A stretch of DNA of 64,000 nucleotides from Pseudescherichia sp031998825 (GTDB lineage Bacteria > Pseudomonadota > Gammaproteobacteria > Enterobacterales > Enterobacteriaceae): the NCBI RefSeq assembly GCF_031998825.1, contig NZ_DAMACX010000019.1, positions 1-64,000 on the forward strand, in the 5' to 3' direction. The first letter of the stretch is position 1; each line of letters opens with the position of its first letter. The notes under the pieces were generated by a model. The model worked only from the letters and a program-made list of their open reading frames with translations. It was not told the DNA's origin and did no database searches. Below, piece after piece: positions 25,919-35,064 of the stretch. A program made the position numbers and the translations under genes.

Positions 25919-27190
25919 ATGTTTTCTTTTGTCGCCAGACAGGCGATTTTTGATGAAAATTTGCAGACGTTTGGCTACGAGCTCCTATTCCGGGACAGTA
26001 TGGCTAACCGTTTCCCCAACGTTTCTCCTGAACATGCCACCGCCCAGCTCATTGAAGAGCAGTTTTTTGGCGCACCCACCGGCAGCCAAAAGGATGCAGG
26101 TACGGTCTTTGTTAACTTTCCCTATGAACTGCTGCTCCAGGGGCTGGCTGAAACCCTGCCTAAAGACCGGGTGGTCATTGAGATCCTTGAAACCGCCGAG
26201 CCGACCGGCGCCCTGCTGGCCGCCATCAAGCGGCTGCACCAGCAGGGGTTTCGCGTCGCGCTGGATGATTTTTCCCTTAGCAGCGACTGGGATACCTTTA
26301 TTCCCTACATCAGCATTATCAAATTCGATATTCGAGAAAACAGCTGGCCGCAAATCCAGGACTACCTGCTGTGCCGTGAGGAGCTGCTGAAAAACACCCT
26401 GCTGCTGGCGGAAAAAATCGAAACCTTCGACGAGTACGAGCTATTTAAAAACGCTGGCTTTACCCTCTTTCAGGGCTATTTCTTTAGCAAGCCGGTGGTC
26501 TATAAAAGCAATAAGCTGGTGCAGAACCACATTGTCTCCCTGAACCTGATTCAGGAGGTGAATTCCGACGCGCCCAATTTGCAGCGTATTGAGGATCTGC
26601 TCAAGCACGATGTTGCCCTCTCCTATAAGGTAATGCGCTACGCGCAGAATATTCTCTATAACACCCGGGGAATTGAGGGAACGCGCAGCCATTCCCTGAA
26701 GGATATTGTGGTTTACCTGGGAGCGAAAGAGCTACGCCGCTTTGTGCTGGTCACCTGCTTAAGCTCGATTAATAACGTTAAAACCAATGAAACCTACTAT
26801 CAAAGCCTGATCCGCGCCAAGTTTTGTGAACTGGCCGCCTCCCGCCTGCGCGGCAGAGTCTCGGCCAACGATGCTTTTATGGTGGGGCTGTTCTCACTGC
26901 TGGGTGCCGTGTTTGAGGTCCCGCTGGAGGAGCTTATCGGCCAGGTGGTGATCTCCCAGGATGTCCGTATGGCCCTGCAACAGCACCGGGGTCTGCTGCA
27001 CCAGTTTGTTTGTCTGGTGGAGCTGTACGAGCAGCGGAAGTGGGAGGAGGCCAGCCAGCAGGCCTATCGGCTGGGGCTGACCCGCGGGATGGTGGCTGAG
27101 ATGATGTCCTCAGCCACCCAGTGGGCCGACGAGATGCCGGTCAACGCCCCACTGAAGGCCAGCCCGCCGAAGCGCGTTCGCGTCCGCTAA
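25919..27190 (+). CDS. EAL-like and HDOD domain signalling protein (YuxH family)
   Basis: A 423-residue cytoplasmic protein. Residues 1 to about 200 form an EAL-like domain: ELLFR stands for the ExLxR signature and QGYFF is kept, but the loop DDFGTG is DDFSLS. Residues about 205-400 form an HDOD domain. The architecture matches the YuxH-type family, some members of which affect motility or c-di-GMP without hydrolysing it. GTGAGGAT precedes the ATG. Its stop codon overlaps the stop of the convergent carboxylase gene by 3 bp. Confidence 0.88.
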   Translation: MFSFVARQAIFDENLQTFGYELLFRDSMANRFPNVSPEHATAQLIEEQFFGAPTGSQKDAGTVFVNFPYELLLQGLAETLPKDRVVIEILETAEPTGALLAAIKRLHQQGFRVALDDFSLSSDWDTFIPYISIIKFDIRENSWPQIQDYLLCREELLKNTLLLAEKIETFDEYELFKNAGFTLFQGYFFSKPVVYKSNKLVQNHIVSLNLIQEVNSDAPNLQRIEDLLKHDVALSYKVMRYAQNILYNTRGIEGTRSHSLKDIVVYLGAKELRRFVLVTCLSSINNVKTNETYYQSLIRAKFCELAASRLRGRVSANDAFMVGLFSLLGAVFEVPLEELIGQVVISQDVRMALQQHRGLLHQFVCLVELYEQRKWEEASQQAYRLGLTRGMVAEMMSSATQWADEMPVNAPLKASPPKRVRVR

Positions 27191-30100
27191 GCGATGGCGC
27201 GCTCGGCGTTAACCACCGCCACGCACTGCCCGGCCCGCACCGATGAACCCGGCTGCACACGAACCTGATCTACTACACCATCGCAGGTAGCCCGCAGCGG
27301 GATCTCCATCTTCATCGACTCGAGGATCACCATCACATCCCCCTCTTTTACCCTGTCGCCCGGCTTGACCAGCACCTGCCAGAGGTTACCGGCGATGGGG
27401 CTATCGATTCCGCGCTGCCCAGCCTGCAATGGGGCATCGTCACCCACCTCCGGCATAGCGTCATTGCTGTCAAAGTGCGCCTGGCCGGAGGCTACCCAGC
27501 GCTCTCTTTCAGCATTAAACGCCGCCTGCTGATGGCTACGGAAGGCCTCAATGCTGGTCGCCTCCTCGGCCAGAAACTGCTGGTACTCCGCCAGCCGCAG
27601 CGTGCTCTGCTCAATGCGCAGCGGATAGCGCCCGAGCGGGAAGTCGCGGCGAATGGTTAGCAGCTCCTCGGCAGAAACCGGATAGAAACGGATCTGATCG
27701 AAGAAGCGCAGCAGCCACGGCTTGCCGCCAAAATCCTCGACCTCATGATAGCGATTCCACATCTGCAGCGTGCGTCCGACGAACTGATACCCGCCCGGCC
27801 CCTCCATGCCGTAGACGCAGAGATACGCCCCGCCGATCCCGACCGAGTTCTCCGCCGTCCAGGTGCGCGCCGGGTTATATTTGGTGGTCACCAGCCGGTG
27901 ACGCGGATCGAGCGGCGTCGCCACCGGCGCACCGAGATAGACATCCCCCAGGCCCATCACCAGATAGCTGGCGTCAAACACCGTGCGGTAGACCTCGTCA
28001 ATGTTGTCGAGATCGTTGATGCGGCGGATAAACTCCAGATTGCTTGGACACCAGGGCGCATCCCGGCGCACGGTGGTCATGTACTTGTCGATGGCTTTCT
28101 GGCAGGCCGGATCGTCCCACGACAGCGGCAGCCAGACCACACGCGACGGCACCTGCAGATCCTCCTGCTGGCATACCGAGTGCCACACGCCGCGCACGAT
28201 CTCCAGCAGGCGCGTCAGGTTCAGCGCCTCCGGCTGATAGTGAACCTGTAGCGAGCGGATGCCCGGCGTCAGGTCAATCACCCCGTCGAGGGCCAACGCC
28301 TCCAGGGCCTGCATCAGGGCGTGACCGCGAAAGCGCAGAACCAGATCCAGCTCGGCGTCGCCAATCTCCAGCAGCAGATGGGTATCGCCAGAGAGGCGTG
28401 CCACCAGCCGCTTGTCCGCCGTCCCGGTCTCCATCACCACCGGGGTGGTGAGCGGCTGCGTATGCCAGTTGATCGCCACCGGTTGCAGGCTCGCCAGCTC
28501 CTGGCTGCGCCCCTGCGCCAGCAGGCGGGCGGTGTCGATATCTACCGGCACAAAGCGCACCCGATCCCCGGCGTTAAGCTGGCCGAGCTGCCAGAGATCC
28601 GCCTCGATCACCGTCACCGGGCAGACAAAGCCGCCGAGGCTCGGGCCGTCCGGACCGAGGATCACCGGCATATCGCCGGTAAAGTCCACCGCGCCGACGG
28701 CGTAGGGATTGTCATGAATATTCGAGGGATGCAGCCCCGCCTCGCCGCCGCTGTCCCGCGCCCACTCCGGTTTCGGGCCAATCAGGCGTACGCCGGTGCG
28801 GCTGGAGTTAAAGTGCACCTCCCACTCGGTGGCAAAAAAGGTCGGGATCCACTCCGGCGTAAAGTACTCCGGCGCACCGTGCGGGCCGTAGATCACCCGC
28901 AGCTCGCGCACCGCCCCGAGAGTAGTGTGCAGCGCCGCAGGCAGAGCCGCGCCGCAGCTGGCATCGGTTAACGGTGTAAGGTGCAGCACGTCCCCGGTAC
29001 GCAGGGCGCGCCCGGCGTGGCCGCCAAACTGGCCGAGGGTAAAAGTGCTCTTGCTGCCCAGATAGCCCGGCACGTCGAGGCCGCCACGCAGGCAGAGGTA
29101 GCTACGCACGCCCGCCTCCAGGGTATCTCCCAGGGTTAGCGTCGTGCCAGCACGAATGAAGAAAGTACAGTTCATTGCCTGCGGCTGGCCGTCCAGTTCG
29201 ACGCTTATCGCCGCGCCGGTGATGACCGCCACCGCATCGGTATTAAATTTCAGGGTCGGGCCGCTGACGGTGATCTCCAGCCCTGCCGCATCGTCGGCGT
29301 TGCCCAGCAGACGGTTGCCAAGGCGCAGGGCGCGATCGTCCATCGGCCCGGATGGCGGCACGCCTACCGCCCAGTAGCCCTGCCGTCCCGGATAGTCCTG
29401 AACCGTGGTCTGCGTCCCGGCGCTGATGACCTCCAGCGTTGCCGCCTGGTAGCTCAGATTTTCCAGACAGCGGGTCCACGGCTGGCCGCTGGCAAAGGGG
29501 GCGTCGCGCAAAATCTGCCGCAGGTACTGGCGGTTGGTCTCTACGCCATAAAGGCGGGTTTCGTCCAGGGCGTGATCCAGCCGATCAATCGCCTCGTCGC
29601 GGGTGTCAGCATAGGTAATGATCTTTGCCAGCAGAGGATCGAAGAACGGCGGCACCTCACAGCCGGACTCTACCCAGCTATCGATCCGCAGCGTGGTACG
29701 ATCCTGCTCCGGGAAGCTAACGTTGGTCAGCAGGCCCGGCGAGGGCTGAAACTGGCGGCCCGGATCCTCGGCGTAGACGCGGGCCTGGATCGCATGGCCG
29801 CGCGGGCTCAAGTCTGCGGCGATCCCCGCCAGCGGCGGCAGATCGCCGGCGGCCAGAGCGATCATCATCTGGACCAGATCCACGCCCCATACCTGCTCGG
29901 TGACGCCATGCTCGACCTGTAACCGGGTGTTCACCTCCAGGAAGTAGAACTGCTGCGCGCTGCTGTCGTAAACAAACTCCACCGTGCCGGCGCTGCGGTA
30001 GTTCACCGCCTTGCCCAGTTCGATAGCCGCCAGGCAGAGCGCCTCGGCCATCCCCTCAGGCAGCGCCGTAGCGGGGGTCTCCTCCAGCACCTTCTGGTTA

Positions 30101-30798
30101 CGCCGCTGCACCGAACAGTCGCGCACGCCGAGGGCGATCACCTCTCCTTTACCGTCGCCAAAAATCTGCACTTCAAGGTGACGAGCGCGCTCGATGTACT
30201 TCTCGATAAAGACGCCCGCATCGCTGAAGTTGTTTTTCCCCAGCCGCTGCACCGCGTCGAAGGCCTCCGCCAGCTCCGCCGGGCTGTAGCAGACGCGCAT
30301 CCCGATCCCGCCGCCGCCCGCCGTGCTCTTGAGCATCACCGGATAGCCGACGCTATCTGCTGCGGCCAGCGCTTCATCGACGTCGGCCAGCAGCTCTGTA
30401 CCCTCCAGCAGCGGCACGCCGTGGCTTTTCGCCAGCGCACGGGCGGTGTGTTTCAGGCCAAAAATACGCAGCTGCTCAGGGGTGGGGCCCACGAAGGCGA
30501 TCCCGGCGGCTTCGCACGCTTCGGCGAAAGCGGCGTTTTCAGAGAGGAAGCCGTAGCCGGGATGGATGGCCTGCGCCCCGCTCTCCCGGGCGGCGGCGAG
30601 GATCTTATCCACCTGTAAATAGGTTTGCGCCGCCGGACCTTCGCCCAGGCTAATCGCCTCGTCGGCTTCACGAATATGCAGGCTGCTGGCGTCGGATTCT
30701 GACCAGACAGCAACCCCTTTGACGTTCATGTCCCGCAGGGTGCGCAGAATACGGCAGGCGATGGCACCCCGGTTAGCGATAAGTAATTTTGTAAACAT
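27187..30798 (-). CDS. Urea/guanidine carboxylase, probably guanidine carboxylase
   Basis: A 1203-residue biotin-dependent carboxylase. Domains in order: biotin carboxylase (1 to about 450, ATP-grasp KSTAGGGGIGMR), a KipA-like then a KipI-like carboxyltransferase region (about 460-1000), and a C-terminal biotin carrier with Lys1163 in ESMKME. Families labelled urea carboxylase that sit with DUF1989 proteins and a ykkC (guanidine-I) riboswitch have been shown to carboxylate guanidine. Both features are here, so guanidine is the likelier substrate. No allophanate hydrolase gene follows; the next gene is convergent. Confidence 0.9.
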   Translation of the reverse strand: MFTKLLIANRGAIACRILRTLRDMNVKGVAVWSESDASSLHIREADEAISLGEGPAAQTYLQVDKILAAARESGAQAIHPGYGFLSENAAFAEACEAAGIAFVGPTPEQLRIFGLKHTARALAKSHGVPLLEGTELLADVDEALAAADSVGYPVMLKSTAGGGGIGMRVCYSPAELAEAFDAVQRLGKNNFSDAGVFIEKYIERARHLEVQIFGDGKGEVIALGVRDCSVQRRNQKVLEETPATALPEGMAEALCLAAIELGKAVNYRSAGTVEFVYDSSAQQFYFLEVNTRLQVEHGVTEQVWGVDLVQMMIALAAGDLPPLAGIAADLSPRGHAIQARVYAEDPGRQFQPSPGLLTNVSFPEQDRTTLRIDSWVESGCEVPPFFDPLLAKIITYADTRDEAIDRLDHALDETRLYGVETNRQYLRQILRDAPFASGQPWTRCLENLSYQAATLEVISAGTQTTVQDYPGRQGYWAVGVPPSGPMDDRALRLGNRLLGNADDAAGLEITVSGPTLKFNTDAVAVITGAAISVELDGQPQAMNCTFFIRAGTTLTLGDTLEAGVRSYLCLRGGLDVPGYLGSKSTFTLGQFGGHAGRALRTGDVLHLTPLTDASCGAALPAALHTTLGAVRELRVIYGPHGAPEYFTPEWIPTFFATEWEVHFNSSRTGVRLIGPKPEWARDSGGEAGLHPSNIHDNPYAVGAVDFTGDMPVILGPDGPSLGGFVCPVTVIEADLWQLGQLNAGDRVRFVPVDIDTARLLAQGRSQELASLQPVAINWHTQPLTTPVVMETGTADKRLVARLSGDTHLLLEIGDAELDLVLRFRGHALMQALEALALDGVIDLTPGIRSLQVHYQPEALNLTRLLEIVRGVWHSVCQQEDLQVPSRVVWLPLSWDDPACQKAIDKYMTTVRRDAPWCPSNLEFIRRINDLDNIDEVYRTVFDASYLVMGLGDVYLGAPVATPLDPRHRLVTTKYNPARTWTAENSVGIGGAYLCVYGMEGPGGYQFVGRTLQMWNRYHEVEDFGGKPWLLRFFDQIRFYPVSAEELLTIRRDFPLGRYPLRIEQSTLRLAEYQQFLAEEATSIEAFRSHQQAAFNAERERWVASGQAHFDSNDAMPEVGDDAPLQAGQRGIDSPIAGNLWQVLVKPGDRVKEGDVMVILESMKMEIPLRATCDGVVDQVRVQPGSSVRAGQCVAVVNAERAIA

Positions 30799-30874
30799 GA
30801 TCCAGACCCGAACCGTGGCGGGTCGTCCCGCCGGGAATAATCTCGCCGCCTGGTCGTCCAGGGGGAAAAGGCTG

Positions 30875-30964
30875 TTACTGCTGCGGCTTATTGTCCAGCG
30901 TCAGGCGGTTGGCCCGCACCGCAAACAGGCGGTAGATGGCGAGGCGCAGGCGGCTCAGTTCCAT
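30875..30964 (-). CDS. Possible 29-residue small protein overlapping the DUF1989 gene
   Basis: An ATG inside the last codons of the upstream DUF1989 gene opens a 29-codon frame ending in TAA. GGAGG lies seven bases before the ATG, an excellent ribosome-binding site, and the overlap would allow coupled translation. The peptide is basic (MELSRLRLAIYRLFAVRANR at its N-terminus) and could form an amphipathic helix. I do not recognise it. It could also be a decayed remnant or chance. Confidence 0.35.
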   Translation of the reverse strand: MELSRLRLAIYRLFAVRANRLTLDNKPQQ

Positions 30965-31590
30965 ACCAGCACCTCCGCAGGAGTCGGGTTCCAGCCGTTG
31001 CAGGGGTTGTTGAGCTGCGGGCAGTTGGAGATCAGCACGATGACGTTGCACTCCGCGCGCAGCTCAACGTACTTGCCCGCAGCGGAGATGCCGTCCTCAA
31101 AGGTCAGCCCGCCCTCCGGCGTTACCGGCACGTTCATAAAGAAGTTGATGTTCGCCCCAATGTCGCGCTTGTGCAGGCGGCCATCATGCAGGCAGGCGCA
31201 GAGGAAGTTATCCCGGCAGCTGTGCATATAGCGCTTATCGAGCGAGTAGCGCACGGTGTTGCTCTCCTGGGCGCAGGCTCCGCCGAGGGTGTCGTGGCGG
31301 CCACAGGTATCGGCCACGATAGTCAGCAGCGGATTGCCCAGCCCCGACCAGAGCACGCTCCCGGTGGTGAGGTAAGCGTTATTCTGGCGGCGCAGGGTGC
31401 GCTGGGGATCGTAGCGCTCGCGCGGGTTGTCGGCGTTATAGAACAGGGTATCGATGGCCTGGTTGCCTTCGAGATCGTGCAGGCGCAGGGTCTGCCCCTT
31501 CTTTACTTCAAACAGGTAGTGCTCACCCGCCGGAATGGTATGGCGGAACACCGCCTCTGCCGGATGTTTTTGGCTTTCAATAAGAGACAT
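30955..31590 (-). CDS. DUF1989 protein, urea carboxylase-associated 2 (carboxyguanidine deiminase subunit)
   Basis: A 211-residue DUF1989 protein with the family motif ADTCGRHD (about residues 86-93) and further conserved Cys/His/Asn residues. Paired DUF1989 proteins next to guanidine carboxylase have been described as a carboxyguanidine deiminase (CgdAB), yielding allophanate and ammonia. The start at MSLIESQ is chosen because AAGGAG lies six bases before it; an in-frame ATG 21 bases upstream lies inside the spacer. Confidence 0.88.
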   Translation of the reverse strand: MSLIESQKHPAEAVFRHTIPAGEHYLFEVKKGQTLRLHDLEGNQAIDTLFYNADNPRERYDPQRTLRRQNNAYLTTGSVLWSGLGNPLLTIVADTCGRHDTLGGACAQESNTVRYSLDKRYMHSCRDNFLCACLHDGRLHKRDIGANINFFMNVPVTPEGGLTFEDGISAAGKYVELRAECNVIVLISNCPQLNNPCNGWNPTPAEVLVWN

Positions 31591-31600
31591 TTTCGGCTCC

Positions 31601-32329
31601 TTACAGGGCAAACAGCTGGGTGTTAGTAAACGCGCGCCCGTTTTCGGGGCGGGTCAGCAGAGCATTAACGGCGGCCTCGTTGTCGGTGGCCTCGAACCAG
31701 CTCAGCTGTACCGGGCGCGGGAAATATTCAGGCTGCGGATCCATCGGGTGCGGCAGCGCGGTCAATACCACCAGGGTGTCCATCGGGGCATACAGCTCGA
31801 CATAGCTGCCCGGTTTTGAGAAGCCGCTGTGGAAGGTAAACGCGCCCTGCTCGTCAACGCTGACCTTGCTGAAAAAGTTCACCACCATCAGCAGATCCTC
31901 AAGATTGAGGTCCCATTTGCCCATCTCCACCAGCAGGTTATCCATGCCGTTGCGGTAGAAGCCGTTGCGCAGCTCCTGATAGCGCCCCTGGCCATACTTC
32001 TCGGCGGTCTCCTCGGCGTTCAGCACCCCGCCAAAGGGATCGTGCCAGCCGCAGGTATCCGCCACGATGCCCGCCAGCACACGCCCCATATCAGAGTAGA
32101 AGCAGTGTCCGGCGGTGAGCCTGGCGGTGTGCTGGCCCTTGAGGGTATCCGGCAGGTTCAGGCGCTCGCTCTTCTCGTGGGCGTTGAGCATCATCATGCT
32201 GACGTTCGCCCCGCCCTCGCTGTCGGTCAGGCGCAGGATCTGCCCGCGCTTGAGAATAAAAGAGGCGTGGCCGCCGCCGGGGACGGTCTCCTCACGAATG
32301 GCGGTGGAGGTATGCAGAGAGTGCGTCAT
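31601..32329 (-). CDS. DUF1989 protein, urea carboxylase-associated 1 (carboxyguanidine deiminase subunit)
   Basis: A 242-residue DUF1989 protein, paralogue of the next gene, with ADTCGWHDPFGG (about residues 90-101) and a NFFSKV segment. It is the likely second subunit of the carboxyguanidine deiminase. It lies 4 bp downstream of the ABC ATPase gene and 10 bp upstream of its partner's start, within the same operon. Confidence 0.88.
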   Translation of the reverse strand: MTHSLHTSTAIREETVPGGGHASFILKRGQILRLTDSEGGANVSMMMLNAHEKSERLNLPDTLKGQHTARLTAGHCFYSDMGRVLAGIVADTCGWHDPFGGVLNAEETAEKYGQGRYQELRNGFYRNGMDNLLVEMGKWDLNLEDLLMVVNFFSKVSVDEQGAFTFHSGFSKPGSYVELYAPMDTLVVLTALPHPMDPQPEYFPRPVQLSWFEATDNEAAVNALLTRPENGRAFTNTQLFAL

Positions 32330-32333
32330 CGAA

Positions 32334-33110
32334 TTAGCTCCTTAAAGAAATGACGTTAGCGGGCGGCGGAGTCATGACCTCCGCCATACGCGCCTCGTTC
32401 AGCGGAATGTCGTAGGTAATGCGCGCCCCGTAAGCGTTTGGCTCGTGGGGGTCAATGCGCACCTTGTCGAACACCAGCAGGCGCGTGCCGAGGTTGAACC
32501 CCTCGGAGAGATCGTGGGTGACCATAAAGACGGTCATTCGGGTTTCGCTCCACAGCTGGAGCAGCAGAGCGTGCATATCCTTGCGGATGCCCGGATCGAG
32601 CGCGCCAAACGGCTCATCCAGCAGCAGCACCCGCGGCTGCATGATGAAGGCCTGGGCGATGGCTAACCGCTGCTGCATCCCGCCCGAGAGCTGGGCCGGA
32701 TACTTGTTCAGGGCGTGGCCGAGGCCGACCTTCTCCAGCATCTGCGCCGCCTGCTCGCGGGCGGCTTTTTTACGGCTGCCAAACAGGCGACCGAGCAGCG
32801 GACTAGCGGGCAGTTCGAGGCCGATGGCGACGTTATCCAGCACGTTAAGGTGCGGAAACACCGAGTAGCGCTGAAACACCACGCCGCGGCTGCGATCCGG
32901 CTCCGCCGCCAGCGGCTGGCCGTCGAGGGTGATGCTGCCCCGGGTGGGCCGCTCCTGGCCCAGCAGCAGGCGCAGGAAGGTTGACTTACCGCAGCCAGAT
33001 GCCCCAACCATTGAGCAAAACTCCCCCTGCTGAATTTGCAGGTTGACCCGCTCCAGCACCACGTGGTTGCCATACTCTTGCCAAATGTTGTTGATATCGA
33101 TAAAGCTCAT
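32334..33110 (-). CDS. ABC transporter ATPase (NitT/TauT-like), guanidine operon
   Basis: A 258-residue nucleotide-binding protein with Walker A GASGCGKST, signature LSGGMQQR, Walker B VLLLDEPF and switch His in VTHD. It energises the adjacent permease. The ATG at 33110 overlaps the permease stop by 4 bp (ATGA), so the longer in-frame extension is not used. By operon context the substrate is probably guanidine, though older annotations would say urea. Confidence 0.92.
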   Translation of the reverse strand: MSFIDINNIWQEYGNHVVLERVNLQIQQGEFCSMVGASGCGKSTFLRLLLGQERPTRGSITLDGQPLAAEPDRSRGVVFQRYSVFPHLNVLDNVAIGLELPASPLLGRLFGSRKKAAREQAAQMLEKVGLGHALNKYPAQLSGGMQQRLAIAQAFIMQPRVLLLDEPFGALDPGIRKDMHALLLQLWSETRMTVFMVTHDLSEGFNLGTRLLVFDKVRIDPHEPNAYGARITYDIPLNEARMAEVMTPPPANVISLRS

Positions 33111-33922
33111 GCCTTCCCTCCTTCCGCCCAGGGAAAACAGGTTCTGTGCAGCGCCCGCAGCGCCAGATCCATCAGCCAGGCCAGCAGGGTGATCCAGACG
33201 ACGTACGGAATGATGACGTCCATCGCCATATAGCGGCGGACCAGAAAGATGCGGTAGCCCAGCCCGGCGGTGGAGGAGATCGCCTCGGCGGAGATCAGGA
33301 ACAGCCACGCAGATCCGAGCAGCAGCCGCAGGGAGGTGAGCAGGCGCGAGAGCAGCTGCGGCAGCACGACGCGCAGTACCAGGGTCCAGCTGCTGGCCCC
33401 CAGCGTCTGGGCCTTGATCAGGATCTCCTGCGGGATCTCCCGCGCCCGGTGTTCAAGATCCCGAGCCAGCATCGGCGTGATGCCAATAACGATCAGCATG
33501 ATCTTTGATAGCTCGTCGAGGCCGAAAACGATAAACAGCACCGGCAGGATCGCCAGGGGTGGGATCATCGACAGCACGGTCATCAGCGGCGACAGCGAGG
33601 CTCGCCACATTGGGAAGACGCCCGCGGTGATGCCGATGCACAGGCCAATCAGCGAGGCGATAACCAGCCCGGTGAGCAGGCGCGCCAGGCTCACCAGGGT
33701 ATCCAGCCAGAAGAGGTAGTCGCCGCTGCGCCTGTCCGGCGTGAAGGCCATCCGGTCAATGGCGGCCAGCATGCCGTCGAGTCCCGGCAGCAGCTTGTCA
33801 TGCGGGTTGGCCTCAAGACGCACTGCGGAGCCAAGAAAGTAGGCCGCCAGCAACAGGACAAACGGCAGCAGCACCAGCATAAGGCGCATACCAGGCTGTG
33901 GGTGGCGGTTAATTTGTCGCAT
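33107..33922 (-). CDS. ABC transporter permease (NitT/TauT-like), guanidine operon
   Basis: A 271-residue inner-membrane permease with about six hydrophobic segments and an EAA-type loop (LIKAQTLGASSWTLVLRVVL). The family moves small substrates such as nitrate, taurine or cyanate. It lies between the substrate-binding protein and the ATPase genes and shares their control. Confidence 0.92.
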   Translation of the reverse strand: MRQINRHPQPGMRLMLVLLPFVLLLAAYFLGSAVRLEANPHDKLLPGLDGMLAAIDRMAFTPDRRSGDYLFWLDTLVSLARLLTGLVIASLIGLCIGITAGVFPMWRASLSPLMTVLSMIPPLAILPVLFIVFGLDELSKIMLIVIGITPMLARDLEHRAREIPQEILIKAQTLGASSWTLVLRVVLPQLLSRLLTSLRLLLGSAWLFLISAEAISSTAGLGYRIFLVRRYMAMDVIIPYVVWITLLAWLMDLALRALHRTCFPWAEGGKA

Positions 33923-33940
33923 GCACAGGCTCCGTTAGTC

Positions 33941-34999
33941 TTAAAGTTTGCCGTCGGCGGCCAGCTTCACGAAGCTGTCGTCAAAGCGCAGCTTGACGTT
34001 ACCCGCGTCGCCCTGGGTCACGTTGCCCGGGAAGGCCATGCCGATAAAGTCCGCGCTCTGCGCCCCGTCCCCCAGCAACCCCTTATCAAAAGAGAACTGC
34101 GCCACGCGCTGCATGGTTTTCGCCAGATCGCCTGAGGTGGTAAAAGCGAGATTATCCGCTGGGGTATAGAAGAGATGCGTGGTTTTCAACTGCGCCTGGT
34201 AACCCGCCAGATCGGTACCGGAGGCTGCCGCCATTGAATTGAGCGCCTTCGCGTCCTGGGCTTTCATCAGGCCCATCATTTCGTACCATGCTCCGGTCAA
34301 CGCCTTGCCCAGCGCCGGGTTATCCTTCAGCGTTTCGGTATTAACCACCATCATGTCAATCAGCTCGCCCGGCACGGCGGTAGAGCTAAAGACCTCGGTG
34401 GTTTTCGGCGTCGCCTTGATGGTGGAGAGCTGCGGGTTCCACGCTACCGTCGCCTGGACGTCATCGGTGGTGAAGGCGGAGACGATGTCAGCGTCGGAGG
34501 TGTTGACCACCGTTACGTCACGCTCCTGCAACCCGGCCTTCTCCAGGCCGCGCACCAGCAGATAGTGGGAGACAGAGAGCTCCGGCAGGTAGATTTTCAT
34601 CCCTTTCAGGTCGGCGAGCTTTTTGCCTTCGCCTTTGAGCACTACGCCATCGTTGCCTTCGGAGTAGCTGCCGAGGATCAGCGCCGTGGTATCGACGCCG
34701 CCCGCGGCCGGAATAGTCAGCGCATCCATGTTGGTCATGGTGCAGCCGTCGAACTGGCCTGCGGTGTACTGGTTAATAGATTCGATATAGTCATTGAGCT
34801 GGACGACGTTGATTTTGATGCCGTACTTATCCGCCCATTTGTCGATGATCTTCTCGCTGCTGATGGTGCCCCACGGCATCCAGCCCGCGTAGATGGTCCA
34901 GCAGACGTTGAACTCTTTTTTAGCCGCCGCGAAGGAGGGAACGCTGGTTAGCAGGGCCAGCGACAGAGCAAGCGTGCGGAGAAAGGAACGTTTTTTCAT
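33941..34999 (-). CDS. Periplasmic substrate-binding protein, guanidine operon
   Basis: A 352-residue ABC binding protein with a Sec signal peptide (MKKRSFLRTLALSLALLTSV, cleavage near SFAAA). The mature part begins KEFNVCWTIYAGWMPW and is of the NitT/TauT/SsuA type. The start at 34999 has GAGG before it; a longer frame reaching to 35119 would read through the riboswitch and terminator and is rejected. It is the first gene after the guanidine-I riboswitch, which supports guanidine as ligand. Confidence 0.92.
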   Translation of the reverse strand: MKKRSFLRTLALSLALLTSVPSFAAAKKEFNVCWTIYAGWMPWGTISSEKIIDKWADKYGIKINVVQLNDYIESINQYTAGQFDGCTMTNMDALTIPAAGGVDTTALILGSYSEGNDGVVLKGEGKKLADLKGMKIYLPELSVSHYLLVRGLEKAGLQERDVTVVNTSDADIVSAFTTDDVQATVAWNPQLSTIKATPKTTEVFSSTAVPGELIDMMVVNTETLKDNPALGKALTGAWYEMMGLMKAQDAKALNSMAAASGTDLAGYQAQLKTTHLFYTPADNLAFTTSGDLAKTMQRVAQFSFDKGLLGDGAQSADFIGMAFPGNVTQGDAGNVKLRFDDSFVKLAADGKL

Positions 35000-35020
35000 T
35001 ATCTGACCTCGGGTTGGCAC

Positions 35021-35064
35021 AAAAACAGGGAGCAGCGCGACACCCTCTGGTGCTGCTGTCTCCC
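35021..35064 (-). terminator. Riboswitch-associated intrinsic terminator
   Basis: On the minus strand GGGAG-ACA-GCAGC pairs with GCTGCTCCC and is followed by TGTTTTT. The 5' arm reuses the last bases of the aptamer core, so ligand binding and terminator formation exclude each other. It ends about 20 bases before the start codon of the binding-protein gene. Confidence 0.8.
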
